Positions 1-8,818 of a stretch of 64,000 bases of DNA are shown piece after piece. Location: contig DXEM01000035.1 in assembly GCA_019114985.1 (NCBI GenBank), positions 1-64,000 of the forward strand, read 5' to 3'. The translations under genes and the position numbers were made by a program. This stretch comes from Candidatus Anaerostipes excrementavium. Its GTDB lineage: Bacteria; Bacillota; Clostridia; Lachnospirales; Lachnospiraceae. The first letter of the stretch is position 1, and each line of letters opens with the position of its first letter. Below the pieces are notes generated by a model. It saw nothing but the letters and a program-made list of their open reading frames with translations, ran no database searches and was not told the origin of the DNA.

Positions 1-201
1 GTAGTAACAGACAGCACAAAGAAGAATCTGGAAATGAGAGTGGAAGCAGAAAACGGAGCAACCGCAGGAAAATTCGACTTAGCGAAGAGAGCAAAAGAAG
101 CGAACTTAGACGCAATCCACGACACTGTACATGAAATGGCAAGAGACGAAGCACGACACGGAAAAGCCTTCGAAGGATTATTAAAAAGATACTTTGGCTA
201 G
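1..201 (+). CDS. Rubrerythrin-family protein, C-terminal end (5' end outside window)
   Basis: Frame 1 is open from the first base to TAG at 199-201 and gives 66 residues. The segment has the last helix of a ferritin-like diiron domain, with the ligand motif DEARHG (ExxH) and the ending [12 protein letters not shown] that is typical of clostridial rubrerythrins acting as peroxide reductases. The protein stops right after the ferritin-like domain, so a rubredoxin domain, if present, would have to be N-terminal, as in reverse rubrerythrins. That part is not visible. Confidence 0.85.
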   Translation, partial: VVTDSTKKNLEMRVEAENGATAGKFDLAKRAKEANLDAIHDTVHEMARDEARHGKAFEGLLKRYFG

Positions 202-586
202 ACTACAAGCCATGCAAAATGGAAAGAACGAGAACGGGGAGCAAGCTAGCTTGCAGACCCAGTCTCGTTCTTTTTATTTTATACGGCGACAGCCGTGCCA
301 ACGAGCGAAAGCGAGTCTGGCAGCATGGCTTGTAGTCTAATAGCTAAAGAACATCGAGATGAAGCGAAGCGGAATCGAGATGGCATGGCTTGTAGTCTAA
401 GAGAGGGCGCCAGCCGTGCCAAGGAGCGAAAGCGAGTCTGGCAGCATGGCTTGTAGTCTAATAGCTAAAGAACATCGAGATGAAGCGAAGCGGAATCGAG
501 ATGGGCATGGCTTGTAGTCTAAGGAAACGGCGCCAGCCGTGCCAAGGAGCGAAAGCGAGGTTGGCAGCATGGCTGGCAGCCGCTCT
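200..586 (+). repeat. Cluster of GA-rich hairpin repeats in the rubrerythrin 3' region
   Basis: A unit of about 120 bp is repeated about two and a half times after the terminator. Each unit has a core GAGCGAAAGCGAG between short arms TGCCA/TGGCA, then a second core (about 353-383 and again at about 476-506) built on GATGAAGCGAAGCGGAATCG. Every core is followed by GCATGGCTTGTAGTCTA or a close variant. That tag is the reverse complement of AGACTACAAGCCATGC at 200-215, at the gene's stop codon. The second core recurs exactly at 38040-38070. No open reading frame is credible here. Confidence 0.8.
223..280 (+). terminator. Rho-independent terminator of the rubrerythrin gene
   Basis: AAAGAACGAGA (223-233) pairs with TCTCGTTCTTT (263-273). 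A second perfect palindrome, GCAAGCTAGCTTGC (241-254), lies in the loop, and a T-rich tract follows to 280. Confidence 0.85.
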
Positions 587-587
587 T

Positions 588-2267
588 TTATTCCGGAGTG
601 TATGTTCCTGAAATATAGGTATTTGCTTTTGCCTCATAATGCTTGCTTGCAGCTACGATTAACCTGCCGTTTTCCAAAGTGAAGGTAATCGTATCTCCTG
701 CGGATGTTTCCATATCCATGATCAGAGAGTCGCCGTCAAGATAAGCCTGCTTTTCCTGATTGAATGCATTCGCTCCATTAGAAGAAATATTCTTAAGTAA
801 AATATGAGCTGTTGTATTGTCAATCACTTTGATTGTGATTCCAAGAGAAGTATCAGTGCTTGTGTAATACCCTTCAAATTTGCTGATATTCTCGGCTAAA
901 GTATCTTCTTTCTCTGTGCTTTCTGGTTTCTCCTCCTCGATTTTGTTATCATTTGCCTCCTTCTCATTCCTCTCATCTTTCTCCTCATTCTTACGATCGT
1001 CTGCTTCCTTCTCTTCAATTTTATAAAATACTACATTTTCGTGTCTTACATCATCCAAAATATTTCCGGAATAGGTAACACTGTCTTTTGAAAATGAGAA
1101 AACTCTGTCACCAATCTGAAGGTTCGCGCCCTGTATAGCAGGGATTCCTTGAGTTACAAAATCATCCTCTCCGTTGTCAAAGGAATAGGCAAATTCGCCT
1201 TCTTCTACTAGTAAAATAGATAATGTTACCGATTTTCCGTCGACCTCAGCGACATACTCCCCAAGCCACTCAGAGTCTATGTCTTTTTTTTCCTCTTTCA
1301 TTTCCTGAACCGTTTCCACCGTTTCTTTTGGCTGATCTTTTTTATGGAAAGCAGAGATTCCGGCTGCTCCGGCACCGAATACTGCCGCTGCGGCAATTCC
1401 TGCAATAATCTTTGCTTTCAGTCCTTTGCCTGCAATTCCCATAGCTGTCTTTGCCGCTGTGCCTGCTTTGGTCGTTTTAGGCGCTGCAGATGGGGAACTG
1501 CCGGAATTTTTGACACATTCCTTCTGTAAGACCAAAAGTATCTCTGATCTTGGAATTTCGGCAGCCTGAATATCCTGGCAGCGGAATAGCCACAGCAGGA
1601 ACGGAATTGGTGCAAGGCCGTGCAGTCTGATCCCTTGTTCTTTTTCCAGTTTGGTGACTTGTTCTGCCACTTTCTTTCTTGCATAATTTAATCTTGATTT
1701 TACTGTATTCTCGTTAAGAGAAAGAGTTTCTGCTATTTCCTTTACAGAAAGCTGTTCGTAATAAAACATTCCGACAACGACTCTTTGTTCATCGGATAAA
1801 GAATTCAAAATTTCTTTTATAAGTCTGGAAGTCTCTTTTTGATCGATGACCTCTTCCGGAAAATTTTCACTCCTGTCATCTTCGAATTCCACTATTTTTT
1901 CATCATCTGTCGACATAGCGGAAAACATTACGGGTTTTGTCTTGCGGAGATAATCTACGGCATGATTGTGACAAATTCTCTTGAGCCATGCCCTGAATTT
2001 ATTTGCTTCTTTTAGCTGATTCAGGTTTTTAAATGCCTTTACATAGCTGTCTTGGATAATGTCAAGAATCGTGTCTTCGTCCTTAATCAGCGCTTTGACT
2101 GTATAGTAGGCATTGTTGTAAGTGCGATTGTAAAGTTCTGTGATAGCTTCTTGTTCTCCGTCAACCGCTTGTGCAATTAGTTCTTCTGAAAATCCCTGTT
2201 CTGCTCCGCACGTTGAACAAAACTTTGCTTCTTCCGGCACCTCTGCCCTGCATTTATAACATTTCAT
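588..2267 (-). CDS. Membrane-anchored ECF-type sigma factor with N-terminal zinc ribbon
   Basis: Read from ATG 2267 (MKCYKC) the product is 559 residues; GTG 2282 or ATG 2276 would add up to five and no start has a convincing Shine-Dalgarno site. Domains in order: a CxxC...CxxC zinc ribbon (first 20 residues), sigma-70 region 2 (about 35-105), and region 4 with a helix-turn-helix (about 140-200; LSVKEIAETLSLNENTVKSR). A hydrophobic segment follows (about 285-307), then a beta-rich extracytoplasmic part split by a very acidic Lys/Glu linker (about 410-455). Sigma factors are normally soluble; here the sigma domains and a probable extracellular sensor share one chain. The gene overlaps the small ORF upstream by 14 bases, so translation is probably coupled. 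The inducing signal is unknown. Confidence 0.8.
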   Translation of the reverse strand: MKCYKCRAEVPEEAKFCSTCGAEQGFSEELIAQAVDGEQEAITELYNRTYNNAYYTVKALIKDEDTILDIIQDSYVKAFKNLNQLKEANKFRAWLKRICHNHAVDYLRKTKPVMFSAMSTDDEKIVEFEDDRSENFPEEVIDQKETSRLIKEILNSLSDEQRVVVGMFYYEQLSVKEIAETLSLNENTVKSRLNYARKKVAEQVTKLEKEQGIRLHGLAPIPFLLWLFRCQDIQAAEIPRSEILLVLQKECVKNSGSSPSAAPKTTKAGTAAKTAMGIAGKGLKAKIIAGIAAAAVFGAGAAGISAFHKKDQPKETVETVQEMKEEKKDIDSEWLGEYVAEVDGKSVTLSILLVEEGEFAYSFDNGEDDFVTQGIPAIQGANLQIGDRVFSFSKDSVTYSGNILDDVRHENVVFYKIEEKEADDRKNEEKDERNEKEANDNKIEEEKPESTEKEDTLAENISKFEGYYTSTDTSLGITIKVIDNTTAHILLKNISSNGANAFNQEKQAYLDGDSLIMDMETSAGDTITFTLENGRLIVAASKHYEAKANTYISGTYTPE

Positions 2268-2475
2268 TCTTCTCATTCTCACTTTCTTTTTTCTGTAAAG
2301 TTGGTAGTTTCTGTACTATATCATTCTGCGATCTATTATCTTGTCTGTCTTTGATTTCTCCCCTTGGAAACAATATTTTTAAAATTTGCTGCAGCAGCCT
2401 CTCTGCAGTCTCTGGATTTAGTTGTTCTTGTTCAATAAATCTTTGAATCAGATAACGAAAATCCTCTTCATCCAT
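2254..2475 (-). CDS. Small acidic/charged protein upstream of the sigma factor
   Basis: This encodes 73 residues starting MDEEDFRYLIQRF, with an AAAGGAG ribosome site ten bases before ATG. It is predicted mostly helical and hydrophilic (ETAERLLQQILKILF) and has no cysteine pair or signal peptide. The stop codon lies inside the start region of the downstream sigma gene, which suggests translational coupling and a joint function, perhaps as a partner or control peptide. I do not recognise a family. Confidence 0.65.
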   Translation of the reverse strand: MDEEDFRYLIQRFIEQEQLNPETAERLLQQILKILFPRGEIKDRQDNRSQNDIVQKLPTLQKKESENEKNEML

Positions 2476-2667
2476 ATCTTATTTTCTCCTTTCTACACCC
2501 AAGACGTAAGAAAGAGAAAACAGGTTTTATAAAAATAAATTTTTTTTCTTAATATTTAGAAAGTTCATGCTCCATACTATATTTCAAATTTTAGCATAGT
2601 ACGACATATTCGGAAATAAGAAGATTTCCATCTATTCTTAACTGCCCTTTTTTATTAAATTGATTTA

Positions 2668-2676
2668 TGCTATAAT
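2668..2676 (+). promoter_or_regulatory. Extended -10 promoter for the 2702 gene
   Basis: TGCTATAAT matches the extended -10 form (TGn-TATAAT). No good -35 box lies 17 bp upstream. The AGGAGG ribosome site follows about 15 bp downstream. Confidence 0.55.
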
Positions 2677-2701
2677 TTAATTTAAAAGAGGAGGCAGGGC
2701 T

Positions 2702-3022
2702 ATGAAATGTATTAGAAATTTTGCAAAGTTTTTAAAGGACAACAAAAAGGAAGTTGTTTACCAGGGAACTTCTGTTACGATTTATCAGAAGATTCGAGAT
2801 TCACTGGAACAAGATCGGATTCCATATAAACAGGAGGTTATGGATACAGCGTCTATGAAGAAAGTACCATTTGGAATGTATTTTCTGGCGCCGATTTTTC
2901 GTCTCGCACCAAGGGCTTTTCATGGAAGCGGCTCAATTTCGGAAGACGAACTTAAGACTTATAGGATCTGCGTGAAGCACAGAGATATCCATAGAGTCCG
3001 CCAAAATAAGAATGTGCAGTGA
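2702..3022 (+). CDS. Hypothetical protein, 106 aa
   Basis: ATG follows GAGGAGGCAGGGCT, a strong ribosome site, and the gene has its own -10 element. The product is basic. It starts with a helical segment (NFAKFLKDNKKEVVYQGTSVTIYQKIRDSLEQ) and has a short apolar stretch, FGMYFLAPIFRLAP, near residues 58-71. No known motif was recognised. It sits alone between the divergent sigma operon and the fatty-acid operon. Confidence 0.65.
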   Translation: MKCIRNFAKFLKDNKKEVVYQGTSVTIYQKIRDSLEQDRIPYKQEVMDTASMKKVPFGMYFLAPIFRLAPRAFHGSGSISEDELKTYRICVKHRDIHRVRQNKNVQ

Positions 3023-3141
3023 ATTATGAATACAGCGTAACTTCTCTGTAAGCAGGCGTGTACGGTGTTTTTGCATAATCGAACGCATGTCTGAATCGTT
3101 GCATAAAGATAAATATTATAGCAAGGAATGTCCAGATTGAC

Positions 3142-3170
3142 TTGCATAATTTCCCATTGCTTAGTATAAT
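3142..3170 (+). promoter_or_regulatory. Promoter P1 of the fatty-acid operon
   Basis: TTGCAT (3142-3147), a 17-bp spacer and TATAAT (3165-3170). The expected transcript start is near 3177. Confidence 0.7.
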
Positions 3171-3193
3171 ATAGGAGTAATTTACCGGTGAAC

Positions 3194-3223
3194 TTGACAA
3201 CCGGTAGCAGAAGAAGTTATACT
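3194..3223 (+). promoter_or_regulatory. Promoter P2 of the fatty-acid operon
   Basis: TTGACA (3194-3199), an 18-bp spacer and TATACT (3218-3223). Its -35 box lies in the loop of an ACCGGT inverted repeat (3184-3205). The FabT-like operator begins at the last base of the -10 box. Confidence 0.65.
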
Positions 3224-3235
3224 TTGATAATCAAA
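3223..3235 (+). promoter_or_regulatory. FabT-like operator
   Basis: TTTGATAATCAAA is a perfect 13-bp palindrome and matches the known FabT box of streptococci and enterococci (TTTGATNATCAAA). It covers the region from the end of the P2 -10 box to about +1, a position suited to repression. FabT is a MarR-type repressor that responds to acyl-ACP. No fabT gene lies next to this operon. Confidence 0.7.
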
Positions 3236-3264
3236 CTAAATTGAATGTATGAAGGAGAAAGATT

Positions 3265-3498
3265 ATGTTAGAAAAGATGAAAGAAATCATTGCAGAACAG
3301 TTAGGTGTAAGTGAAGATGAAGTTACTTTAGAAGCTTCTTTTAAAGATGATCTGGATGCAGATTCTTTAGATTTATTCGAATTAGTTATGGCATTGGAAG
3401 AAGAATATGACGTTGAGATCCCATCAGACGACCTTACAGAATTGAACACTGTTGGAGATGTTATCAATTACTTAAAAGACAAAGGCGTAGAAGACTAA
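3265..3498 (+). CDS. acpP: Acyl carrier protein
   Basis: The 77 residues are the usual ACP length, and GAAGGAG precedes ATG. The phosphopantetheine attachment motif [11 protein letters not shown] is present with Ser34, and the protein is strongly acidic. It carries growing acyl chains as thioesters between the Fab enzymes encoded downstream in the cytoplasm. It is separated from fabD by a strong hairpin terminator, so ACP is probably made in excess over the enzymes. Confidence 0.95.
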   Translation: MLEKMKEIIAEQLGVSEDEVTLEASFKDDLDADSLDLFELVMALEEEYDVEIPSDDLTELNTVGDVINYLKDKGVED

Positions 3499-3510
3499 GA
3501 GATTTATTAA

Positions 3511-3546
3511 AATTGGCTAATAACGCATGTTATTAGTCAATTTTTT
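3511..3546 (+). terminator. Terminator/attenuator between acpP and fabD
   Basis: AATTGGCTAATAAC (3511-3524) pairs with GTTATTAGTCAATT (3529-3542) over a GCAT loop with one G-U pair, and six T residues follow from 3541. No promoter is obvious between it and fabD, so partial read-through is likely. Confidence 0.8.
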
Positions 3547-3599
3547 GAAGCATATATTTTGAGATTCAAAATAAATGAAAATTTGGCGAGGTGAGGATA

Positions 3600-4526
3600 A
3601 TGGGAAAAACCGTATTTATGTTTCCGGGACAGGGTGCCCAGTATGTAGGCATGGCAAAGGATTTCTATGATGCTTTTGAATGCAGCAGAGAGATCTTTGA
3701 TAAGGCAAATGAAGTTCTTGATATTGATGTTAAGAAACTTTGTTTTGAAGAGAATGACGATATCAATATCACGGAATTTACACAGGCTGCAATGGTTACG
3801 GCGAGCGTAGCGATCTTGAAGAAGTTAGAAGAGATGGGATTAAAAGCAGATATGGCTGCCGGTTTAAGCCTTGGAGAATATTGTGCATTAGTTGCGGGAG
3901 ATGTTATGAGCTTTGAGGATGCTGTAAAAGTCGTAAGACAGAGAGGAATCCTCATGCAGGATACGGTTCCGGCAGGAGAAGGCGCTATGTCCGCAGTTCT
4001 TGGAATGAAAAAAGAAGAGATCGAAGCGGTTTTAGCAGACGCAGAAGGAATCGTCACTATCGCAAATTATAATTGCCCTGGACAGATTGTTATTTCCGGT
4101 GAGACACAGGCAGTTGCAAAAGCAGGAGAGATGCTGAAAGAAGCAGGCGCTAAGAGGGTTCTTCCTTTGAAAGTAAGCGGACCGTTCCATTCTCCGATGC
4201 TGGAGCCTGCCGGAAAGAAACTTTTGGATGTTCTTTCCGATGTCGAAGTGAAAGATCCGACGATTCCATATGTTTCTAATACAACAGCAGATTTTGTAAC
4301 ATCAAAAGACGATGTGAAAGAACTGCTGGGAAGACAGGTTTATTCTTCTGTCCGCTGGGAACAATCTATAGAAAAGATGATCGCAGATGGAGCGGATACT
4401 TTTATTGAGATTGGTCCGGGGAAAACTTTATGTGGTTTCATGCGTAAGATCAATCGTAGTGTTAAAGCAATCAATATCGCAAAAGTAGAAGATTTGGAGA
4501 AAGTAAAGGAGATCTTAGGATGTTAG
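3600..4526 (+). CDS. fabD: Malonyl-CoA:ACP transacylase
   Basis: The product is 308 residues from ATG 3600, which follows GAGGTGAGG; the GTG at 3591 lies inside that ribosome site. FabD moves malonyl from CoA to ACP to supply chain extension. Seen: the N-terminal FMFPGQGAQ motif, the nucleophile in GLSLGEY (many FabD proteins have GHSLGE, so the His before the Ser motif is Leu here) and the catalytic His in SGPFHSPML. The last seven bases overlap fabG. Confidence 0.93.
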   Translation: MGKTVFMFPGQGAQYVGMAKDFYDAFECSREIFDKANEVLDIDVKKLCFEENDDINITEFTQAAMVTASVAILKKLEEMGLKADMAAGLSLGEYCALVAGDVMSFEDAVKVVRQRGILMQDTVPAGEGAMSAVLGMKKEEIEAVLADAEGIVTIANYNCPGQIVISGETQAVAKAGEMLKEAGAKRVLPLKVSGPFHSPMLEPAGKKLLDVLSDVEVKDPTIPYVSNTTADFVTSKDDVKELLGRQVYSSVRWEQSIEKMIADGADTFIEIGPGKTLCGFMRKINRSVKAINIAKVEDLEKVKEILGC

Positions 4527-5260
4527 AAGGAAAAGTTGCAGTCGTTACCGGAGCAAGCCGAGGAATTGGAAGAGAAGTAGCGCTTACTCTTGCAGGATAT
4601 GGAGCAACCGTTATCGTTAATTACTGCGGCTCAAAAGATAAGGCAGAAGCTGTTGTGGAAGAGATTGCTGCAGCAGGAGGAACTGCAAAGGCATACCAGG
4701 GAGACGTATCTGAATTCGATGTAGCGAAAGAGATGATGACTTCTGTGAAGAAAGAGTTCGGATCTATTGATATTCTTGTGAATAACGCAGGAATCACAAA
4801 AGATAATTTGATCTTGAAGATGAGCGAAGAAGAATTTGATAAGGTGATTGAAGTTAATTTAAAAGGAGCTTTTAACTGTATGAAGCATGTGTCCAGAATC
4901 ATGCTGAAGCAGAGATACGGACACATTATCAATATGTCTTCTGTTTCAGGCGTTATGGGAAACGCCGGTCAGGTAAATTACTGTGCGTCTAAGGCAGGAA
5001 TCATCGGTATGACAAAATCTTTGGCAAGAGAGCTTGGATCCAGAGGAATCACTGTAAATGCGATTGCTCCGGGATACATTCAGACAGAGATGACCGATGT
5101 GCTTCCGGATGATGTAAAAGAAAGTATTTTAGGCACGATTCCATTGAAGCGGATGGGACAGACAAAAGATATTGCAGAAGCTGTGGCATTTTTAGCTTCT
5201 GATAAGGCTGCATATATTACAGGACAGACCATCAGCGTCGATGGCGGAATGGGAATGTAA
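4520..5260 (+). CDS. fabG: 3-oxoacyl-ACP reductase
   Basis: A short-chain dehydrogenase of 246 residues. It has the NADP-binding GASRGIG motif near the N-terminus, the NNAG motif, a catalytic Ser (NMSSVSG) and YCASK for the Tyr-Lys pair. It reduces 3-oxoacyl-ACP to 3-hydroxyacyl-ACP. The start overlaps the fabD stop (ATGTTAG), so translation is coupled. Confidence 0.93.
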   Translation: MLEGKVAVVTGASRGIGREVALTLAGYGATVIVNYCGSKDKAEAVVEEIAAAGGTAKAYQGDVSEFDVAKEMMTSVKKEFGSIDILVNNAGITKDNLILKMSEEEFDKVIEVNLKGAFNCMKHVSRIMLKQRYGHIINMSSVSGVMGNAGQVNYCASKAGIIGMTKSLARELGSRGITVNAIAPGYIQTEMTDVLPDDVKESILGTIPLKRMGQTKDIAEAVAFLASDKAAYITGQTISVDGGMGM

Positions 5261-5271
5261 AGGAGAAAGAG

Positions 5272-6516
5272 ATGAAAAGTTTGAAGAGGGTTGTCGTTAC
5301 CGGTATGGGAGCTATTACTCCGATTGGAAATAGCGTGGATGAATTCTGGGGCAGCGTAAAAGAACAAAAAATCGGTTTCGCGCCGATTACCCATTTTGAT
5401 GCCTCAGATTACAGGGCGCATTTAGCGGCAGAAGTAAAAGATTTTGATGCAAAAAAATATATCGATAGAAAATCAATCCGAAGAATGGAGCTGTTTTCTC
5501 AGTATGCGGTTGCCGCTGCAAAAGAGGCAATCGAGGATTCCGGACTGGATCTGGAAAAAGAGGATACATCCAGGATCGGTGTTTCTGTAGGTTCCGGAAT
5601 CGGAAGTCTTCAGATTGTAGAGAGTACCACCAGATTGATCGATGAGAAGGGCCCAAGAAGAATCAAGCCTCTTGCGGTTCCGATGATGATTTCCAACATG
5701 GCAGCAGGCAATGTTTCCATTGCCTTTGGACTGCGCGGCAAGAGTATTAACGTTGTAACGGCTTGTGCAACAGGAACTCAGTCCATTGGAGAAGCTTATC
5801 GTTCTCTTCAGATCGGAGAAGCGGATGTTATGGTAGCCGGCGGAACAGAAGCGGCTATCACACCGGTAGCTGTCGGAGGATTTGCGGCTTTAACAGCTTT
5901 AAGTTCTTCTGATGATCCGGAAAGAGCTTCTATCCCGTTTGATAAAGAAAGAGATGGATTTGTAATCGGAGAAGGCGCCGGCGTTGTGATTTTGGAAACT
6001 TTGGAACATGCGCAGGCCAGAGGAGCTAAGATCCTGGCGGAATTGGTTGGATATGGTGCAACCAGCGATGCATTCCATATTACTTCACCGGCTGAAGATG
6101 GCGAAGGAGCAGCAAGAGCTATGAAATTTGCCATGGAAGAGGCAGAAGTGAAGCCGGAACAGATCGATTACATCAATGCTCACGGAACGAGTACACATGC
6201 CAATGACCTGTTTGAGACAATGGCAATTAAGAAAGCTCTTGGAGACAGTGCATATAATGTAAAGATCAGTTCTACAAAATCTATGATCGGTCATGGACTT
6301 GGAGCTGCCGGAGCGATTGAATTTATCACGTGTGTGAAATCAATCGAAGAGAATTATATCCATCCGACAGTAGGATTAAAGGTTCCGGATGAAGAGTGTG
6401 ATCTTGATTATACATTGGAGCCGGTAACAGATCGTGAAGTTAATTATGTTCTGAGCAATTCTCTTGGATTTGGCGGACATAACGGAACACTTCTTGTAAA
6501 GAAGTTTGAAGGATAG
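5272..6516 (+). CDS. fabF: 3-oxoacyl-ACP synthase II
   Basis: A 414-residue condensing enzyme. The Cys-His-His triad is visible in VTACATGTQS, NAHGTSTHAND and KSMIGHGLGAAG. It extends acyl-ACP with malonyl-ACP. AAAGGAG precedes ATG, 11 bases after fabG. The operon has no fabH, the synthase that starts chains, so initiation must be encoded elsewhere or done by another enzyme. Confidence 0.95.
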   Translation: MKSLKRVVVTGMGAITPIGNSVDEFWGSVKEQKIGFAPITHFDASDYRAHLAAEVKDFDAKKYIDRKSIRRMELFSQYAVAAAKEAIEDSGLDLEKEDTSRIGVSVGSGIGSLQIVESTTRLIDEKGPRRIKPLAVPMMISNMAAGNVSIAFGLRGKSINVVTACATGTQSIGEAYRSLQIGEADVMVAGGTEAAITPVAVGGFAALTALSSSDDPERASIPFDKERDGFVIGEGAGVVILETLEHAQARGAKILAELVGYGATSDAFHITSPAEDGEGAARAMKFAMEEAEVKPEQIDYINAHGTSTHANDLFETMAIKKALGDSAYNVKISSTKSMIGHGLGAAGAIEFITCVKSIEENYIHPTVGLKVPDEECDLDYTLEPVTDREVNYVLSNSLGFGGHNGTLLVKKFEG

Positions 6517-6529
6517 GAGGAGAATGACC

Positions 6530-6991
6530 GTGAAGATCGAAGAAATGAAAGAATTGATACAGGCAGTATCAGATTCAGAAGTGGATGAATTTAAATACAG
6601 TGATGACAAATGCTCTGTTCGTATTTCAAAGAATAAGACGCAGTTCGTAACAGCAGAAGCTGTTCCTGCGCCGGCAGGACCTCTTGCACCGCCGCCTGCA
6701 CCTGCTGCAGCACCAGCAGCTCCGGCAGTACAGGAAGAAGCAGAAGCGGTGATTGAAGGGAATCAGGTGAAAGCTCCGCTGGTAGGAACTTTCTATGCTG
6801 CACCTTCCGAAGGAGCAGATCCTTTCGTATCTGTAGGAGATAAAGTTGAAAAAGGACAGGTTATCGGAATTGTAGAGGCAATGAAGCTGATGAATGAAGT
6901 TGAAAGTGAATTTGCCGGAACGGTTGCCGAGATCCTTGTGGAAAACGGCGAGATGGTAGAATACGGACAGCCGTTGGTTGTAATCAAATAG
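6530..6991 (+). CDS. accB: Biotin carboxyl carrier protein of acetyl-CoA carboxylase
   Basis: I chose GTG 6530 because AGGAGG (6515-6520) lies nine bases upstream; ATG 6524 would be only three bases from it. The product is 153 residues. A short N-terminal region is followed by a Pro/Ala-rich flexible linker and a C-terminal biotinyl domain with the biotinylation motif EAMKLMN (Lys near residue 119). It shuttles carboxylated biotin from AccC to AccDA. Confidence 0.92.
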   Translation: MKIEEMKELIQAVSDSEVDEFKYSDDKCSVRISKNKTQFVTAEAVPAPAGPLAPPPAPAAAPAAPAVQEEAEAVIEGNQVKAPLVGTFYAAPSEGADPFVSVGDKVEKGQVIGIVEAMKLMNEVESEFAGTVAEILVENGEMVEYGQPLVVIK

Positions 6992-7006
6992 GAAAGGGGC
7001 ACAGTT

Positions 7007-7432
7007 ATGTTAATGGATATCAAAGAAATCATGAATACCATTCCTCACAGGAGCCCATTCCTGCTGATTGACCGAGTAGAAGAGATGGAAATGGGTAAAC
7101 GAATTCTGGCCAGGAAATGTGTTACATATAATGAACCTTTTTTTGCCGGACATTTCCCTCAGGAACCGGTCATGCCGGGAGTTCTGATTATTGAAGCGTT
7201 AGCGCAGGCAGGAGCCATTTGTGTGCTGTCTGATGAAGCGAATAAAGGAAAAATTGCTTTTCTCGGAGGAGTTAACAAAGCAAAATTCCGCGGAAAAGTC
7301 GTTCCGGGAGATGTATTGTCACTGGAGGTTGAGATTGTGAAGATCAAAGGACCTGTTGGTGTAGGTAAGGGAACAGCAAAAGTAGATGGAAAAATCGTAG
7401 CGTCTGGTGAAATCACGTTTATGATTGGATAA
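7007..7432 (+). CDS. fabZ: 3-hydroxyacyl-ACP dehydratase
   Basis: A 141-residue hotdog-fold enzyme. It has the N-terminal PHRSPFLLIDRV motif and the active-site helix AGHFPQEPVMPGVLIIEALAQ, in which His and Glu are catalytic. It dehydrates 3-hydroxyacyl-ACP to trans-2-enoyl-ACP. It sits between the carboxylase subunits accB and accC, as in other Firmicutes clusters. The usual partner enoyl reductase (fabK or fabI) is not in this cluster. Confidence 0.95.
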   Translation: MLMDIKEIMNTIPHRSPFLLIDRVEEMEMGKRILARKCVTYNEPFFAGHFPQEPVMPGVLIIEALAQAGAICVLSDEANKGKIAFLGGVNKAKFRGKVVPGDVLSLEVEIVKIKGPVGVGKGTAKVDGKIVASGEITFMIG

Positions 7433-7448
7433 GAGAGGGTGTCGATTT

Positions 7449-8816
7449 ATGTTTAAAAAGATACTAATTGCAAACAGAGGCGAGATCGCGGTTCGCATCA
7501 TCCGTGCGTGCCGTGAGATGGATATTATGTCTGTTGCCATCTGTTCCGAAGCAGATAAAGATGCTCTCCATGCTCAGCTGGCAGATGAGACTGTTTGTAT
7601 CGGTCCTGCGCCGGCAAAAGATAGTTATCTTGACATGGAGCGCGTGGTAGGAGCGGCCATGGCGGTAGGGGCAGACGCAATTCATCCGGGATTTGGCTTT
7701 TTGTCGGAAAACAGCAAATTTGTAAGAATGTGTGAAAAATGCAATATCACATTTATCGGACCGTCTGCTGAGATTATTGACAAGATGGGCAACAAATCTG
7801 AGGCAAGAAAGACGATGATTGATGCGGGTGTTCCGGTTGTTCCAGGAACAAAAGATGCCGTTTATGAAGCAGAAAAAGGAAAAGAGATTGCGGATCAGAT
7901 GGGCTATCCGGTCATGATCAAAGCCTCTGCGGGCGGCGGCGGAAAAGGAATGCGTGTATGTAACTCTTCAGAAGAGTTTGAACATACATTTGAGACAGCG
8001 AAGCTGGAAGCGGAGAATGCATTTGGCGATGGTACCATGTATATTGAAAAATATATCGTAGATCCAAGACATATTGAGTTTCAGATTCTGGCAGATAAAT
8101 TTGGCAATGTCATTCATTTAGGGGAGCGTGACTGCTCAATACAAAGGAGACATCAGAAGCTGATCGAAGAGTCGCCTTCTCCGGCAATTGATGAAGAATT
8201 AAGAGAGAAGATGGGCGCCGTTGCTGTAAAAGCGGCGAAAGCGGCAGGATATTACAGCGCCGGAACGATTGAATTTCTGAAAGATAAAAGCGGAGATTTC
8301 TACTTTATTGAAATGAATACCCGTATTCAGGTAGAGCATCCGGTAACAGAATGGGTAACTGGAATTGACTTGATCCGTGAGCAGATTCGTATTGCTGCCG
8401 GACAGCCTCTGACATACGTCCAGGACGATGTTCAGGTAAAAGGCCATGCGATTGAAGTCCGCATCAACGCAGAAGATACCGAACATGATTTCCGGCCAAG
8501 TCCGGGAACGGTTACCAGCGTACATTTTCCGGGAGGAAAAGGTGTAAGGATTGATTCTGCATTGTTTGCGGGATATCAGATTCCGCCGTATTATGATTCC
8601 ATGGTGGCAAAGCTGATTGTCTATGATAAGAATCGGCAGCTGGCTTTAAGAAAGCTTCGCAATGCCTTGGGAGAATTGGTATTAGAAGGAATTAAAACGA
8701 ATATCGACTATCAGTATGAAATCATCAATGATCCTGACTTTGTAGCAGGAAATGTGGATACAGGATTTATTGAGAGATTTCAAAAGGCAAGGGAAGAGAT
8801 TTCGGAGGTTGAATAA
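7449..8816 (+). CDS. accC: Biotin carboxylase subunit of acetyl-CoA carboxylase
   Basis: The product is 455 residues from ATG 7449 ([14 protein letters not shown]), after GAGAGGG; the longer frame from 7425 overlaps fabZ. It is an ATP-grasp enzyme with the glycine-rich loop [12 protein letters not shown], the motif [16 protein letters not shown] and the active-site segment [14 protein letters not shown]. It carboxylates biotin on AccB using ATP and bicarbonate. Confidence 0.95.
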   Translation: MFKKILIANRGEIAVRIIRACREMDIMSVAICSEADKDALHAQLADETVCIGPAPAKDSYLDMERVVGAAMAVGADAIHPGFGFLSENSKFVRMCEKCNITFIGPSAEIIDKMGNKSEARKTMIDAGVPVVPGTKDAVYEAEKGKEIADQMGYPVMIKASAGGGGKGMRVCNSSEEFEHTFETAKLEAENAFGDGTMYIEKYIVDPRHIEFQILADKFGNVIHLGERDCSIQRRHQKLIEESPSPAIDEELREKMGAVAVKAAKAAGYYSAGTIEFLKDKSGDFYFIEMNTRIQVEHPVTEWVTGIDLIREQIRIAAGQPLTYVQDDVQVKGHAIEVRINAEDTEHDFRPSPGTVTSVHFPGGKGVRIDSALFAGYQIPPYYDSMVAKLIVYDKNRQLALRKLRNALGELVLEGIKTNIDYQYEIINDPDFVAGNVDTGFIERFQKAREEISEVE

Positions 8817-8818
8817 CG

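Noticed and set aside
283..586. Repeats at regular spacing that could suggest a CRISPR array
   Set aside because: The units are long (about 120 bp), contain several different hairpin cores and have no unique spacers; no cas gene is near.
3499..3599. A missing enoyl reductase or fabH hidden between acpP and fabD
   Set aside because: Only 101 bases are present and they hold a terminator; no other candidate lies in the 3-10.5 kb cluster.
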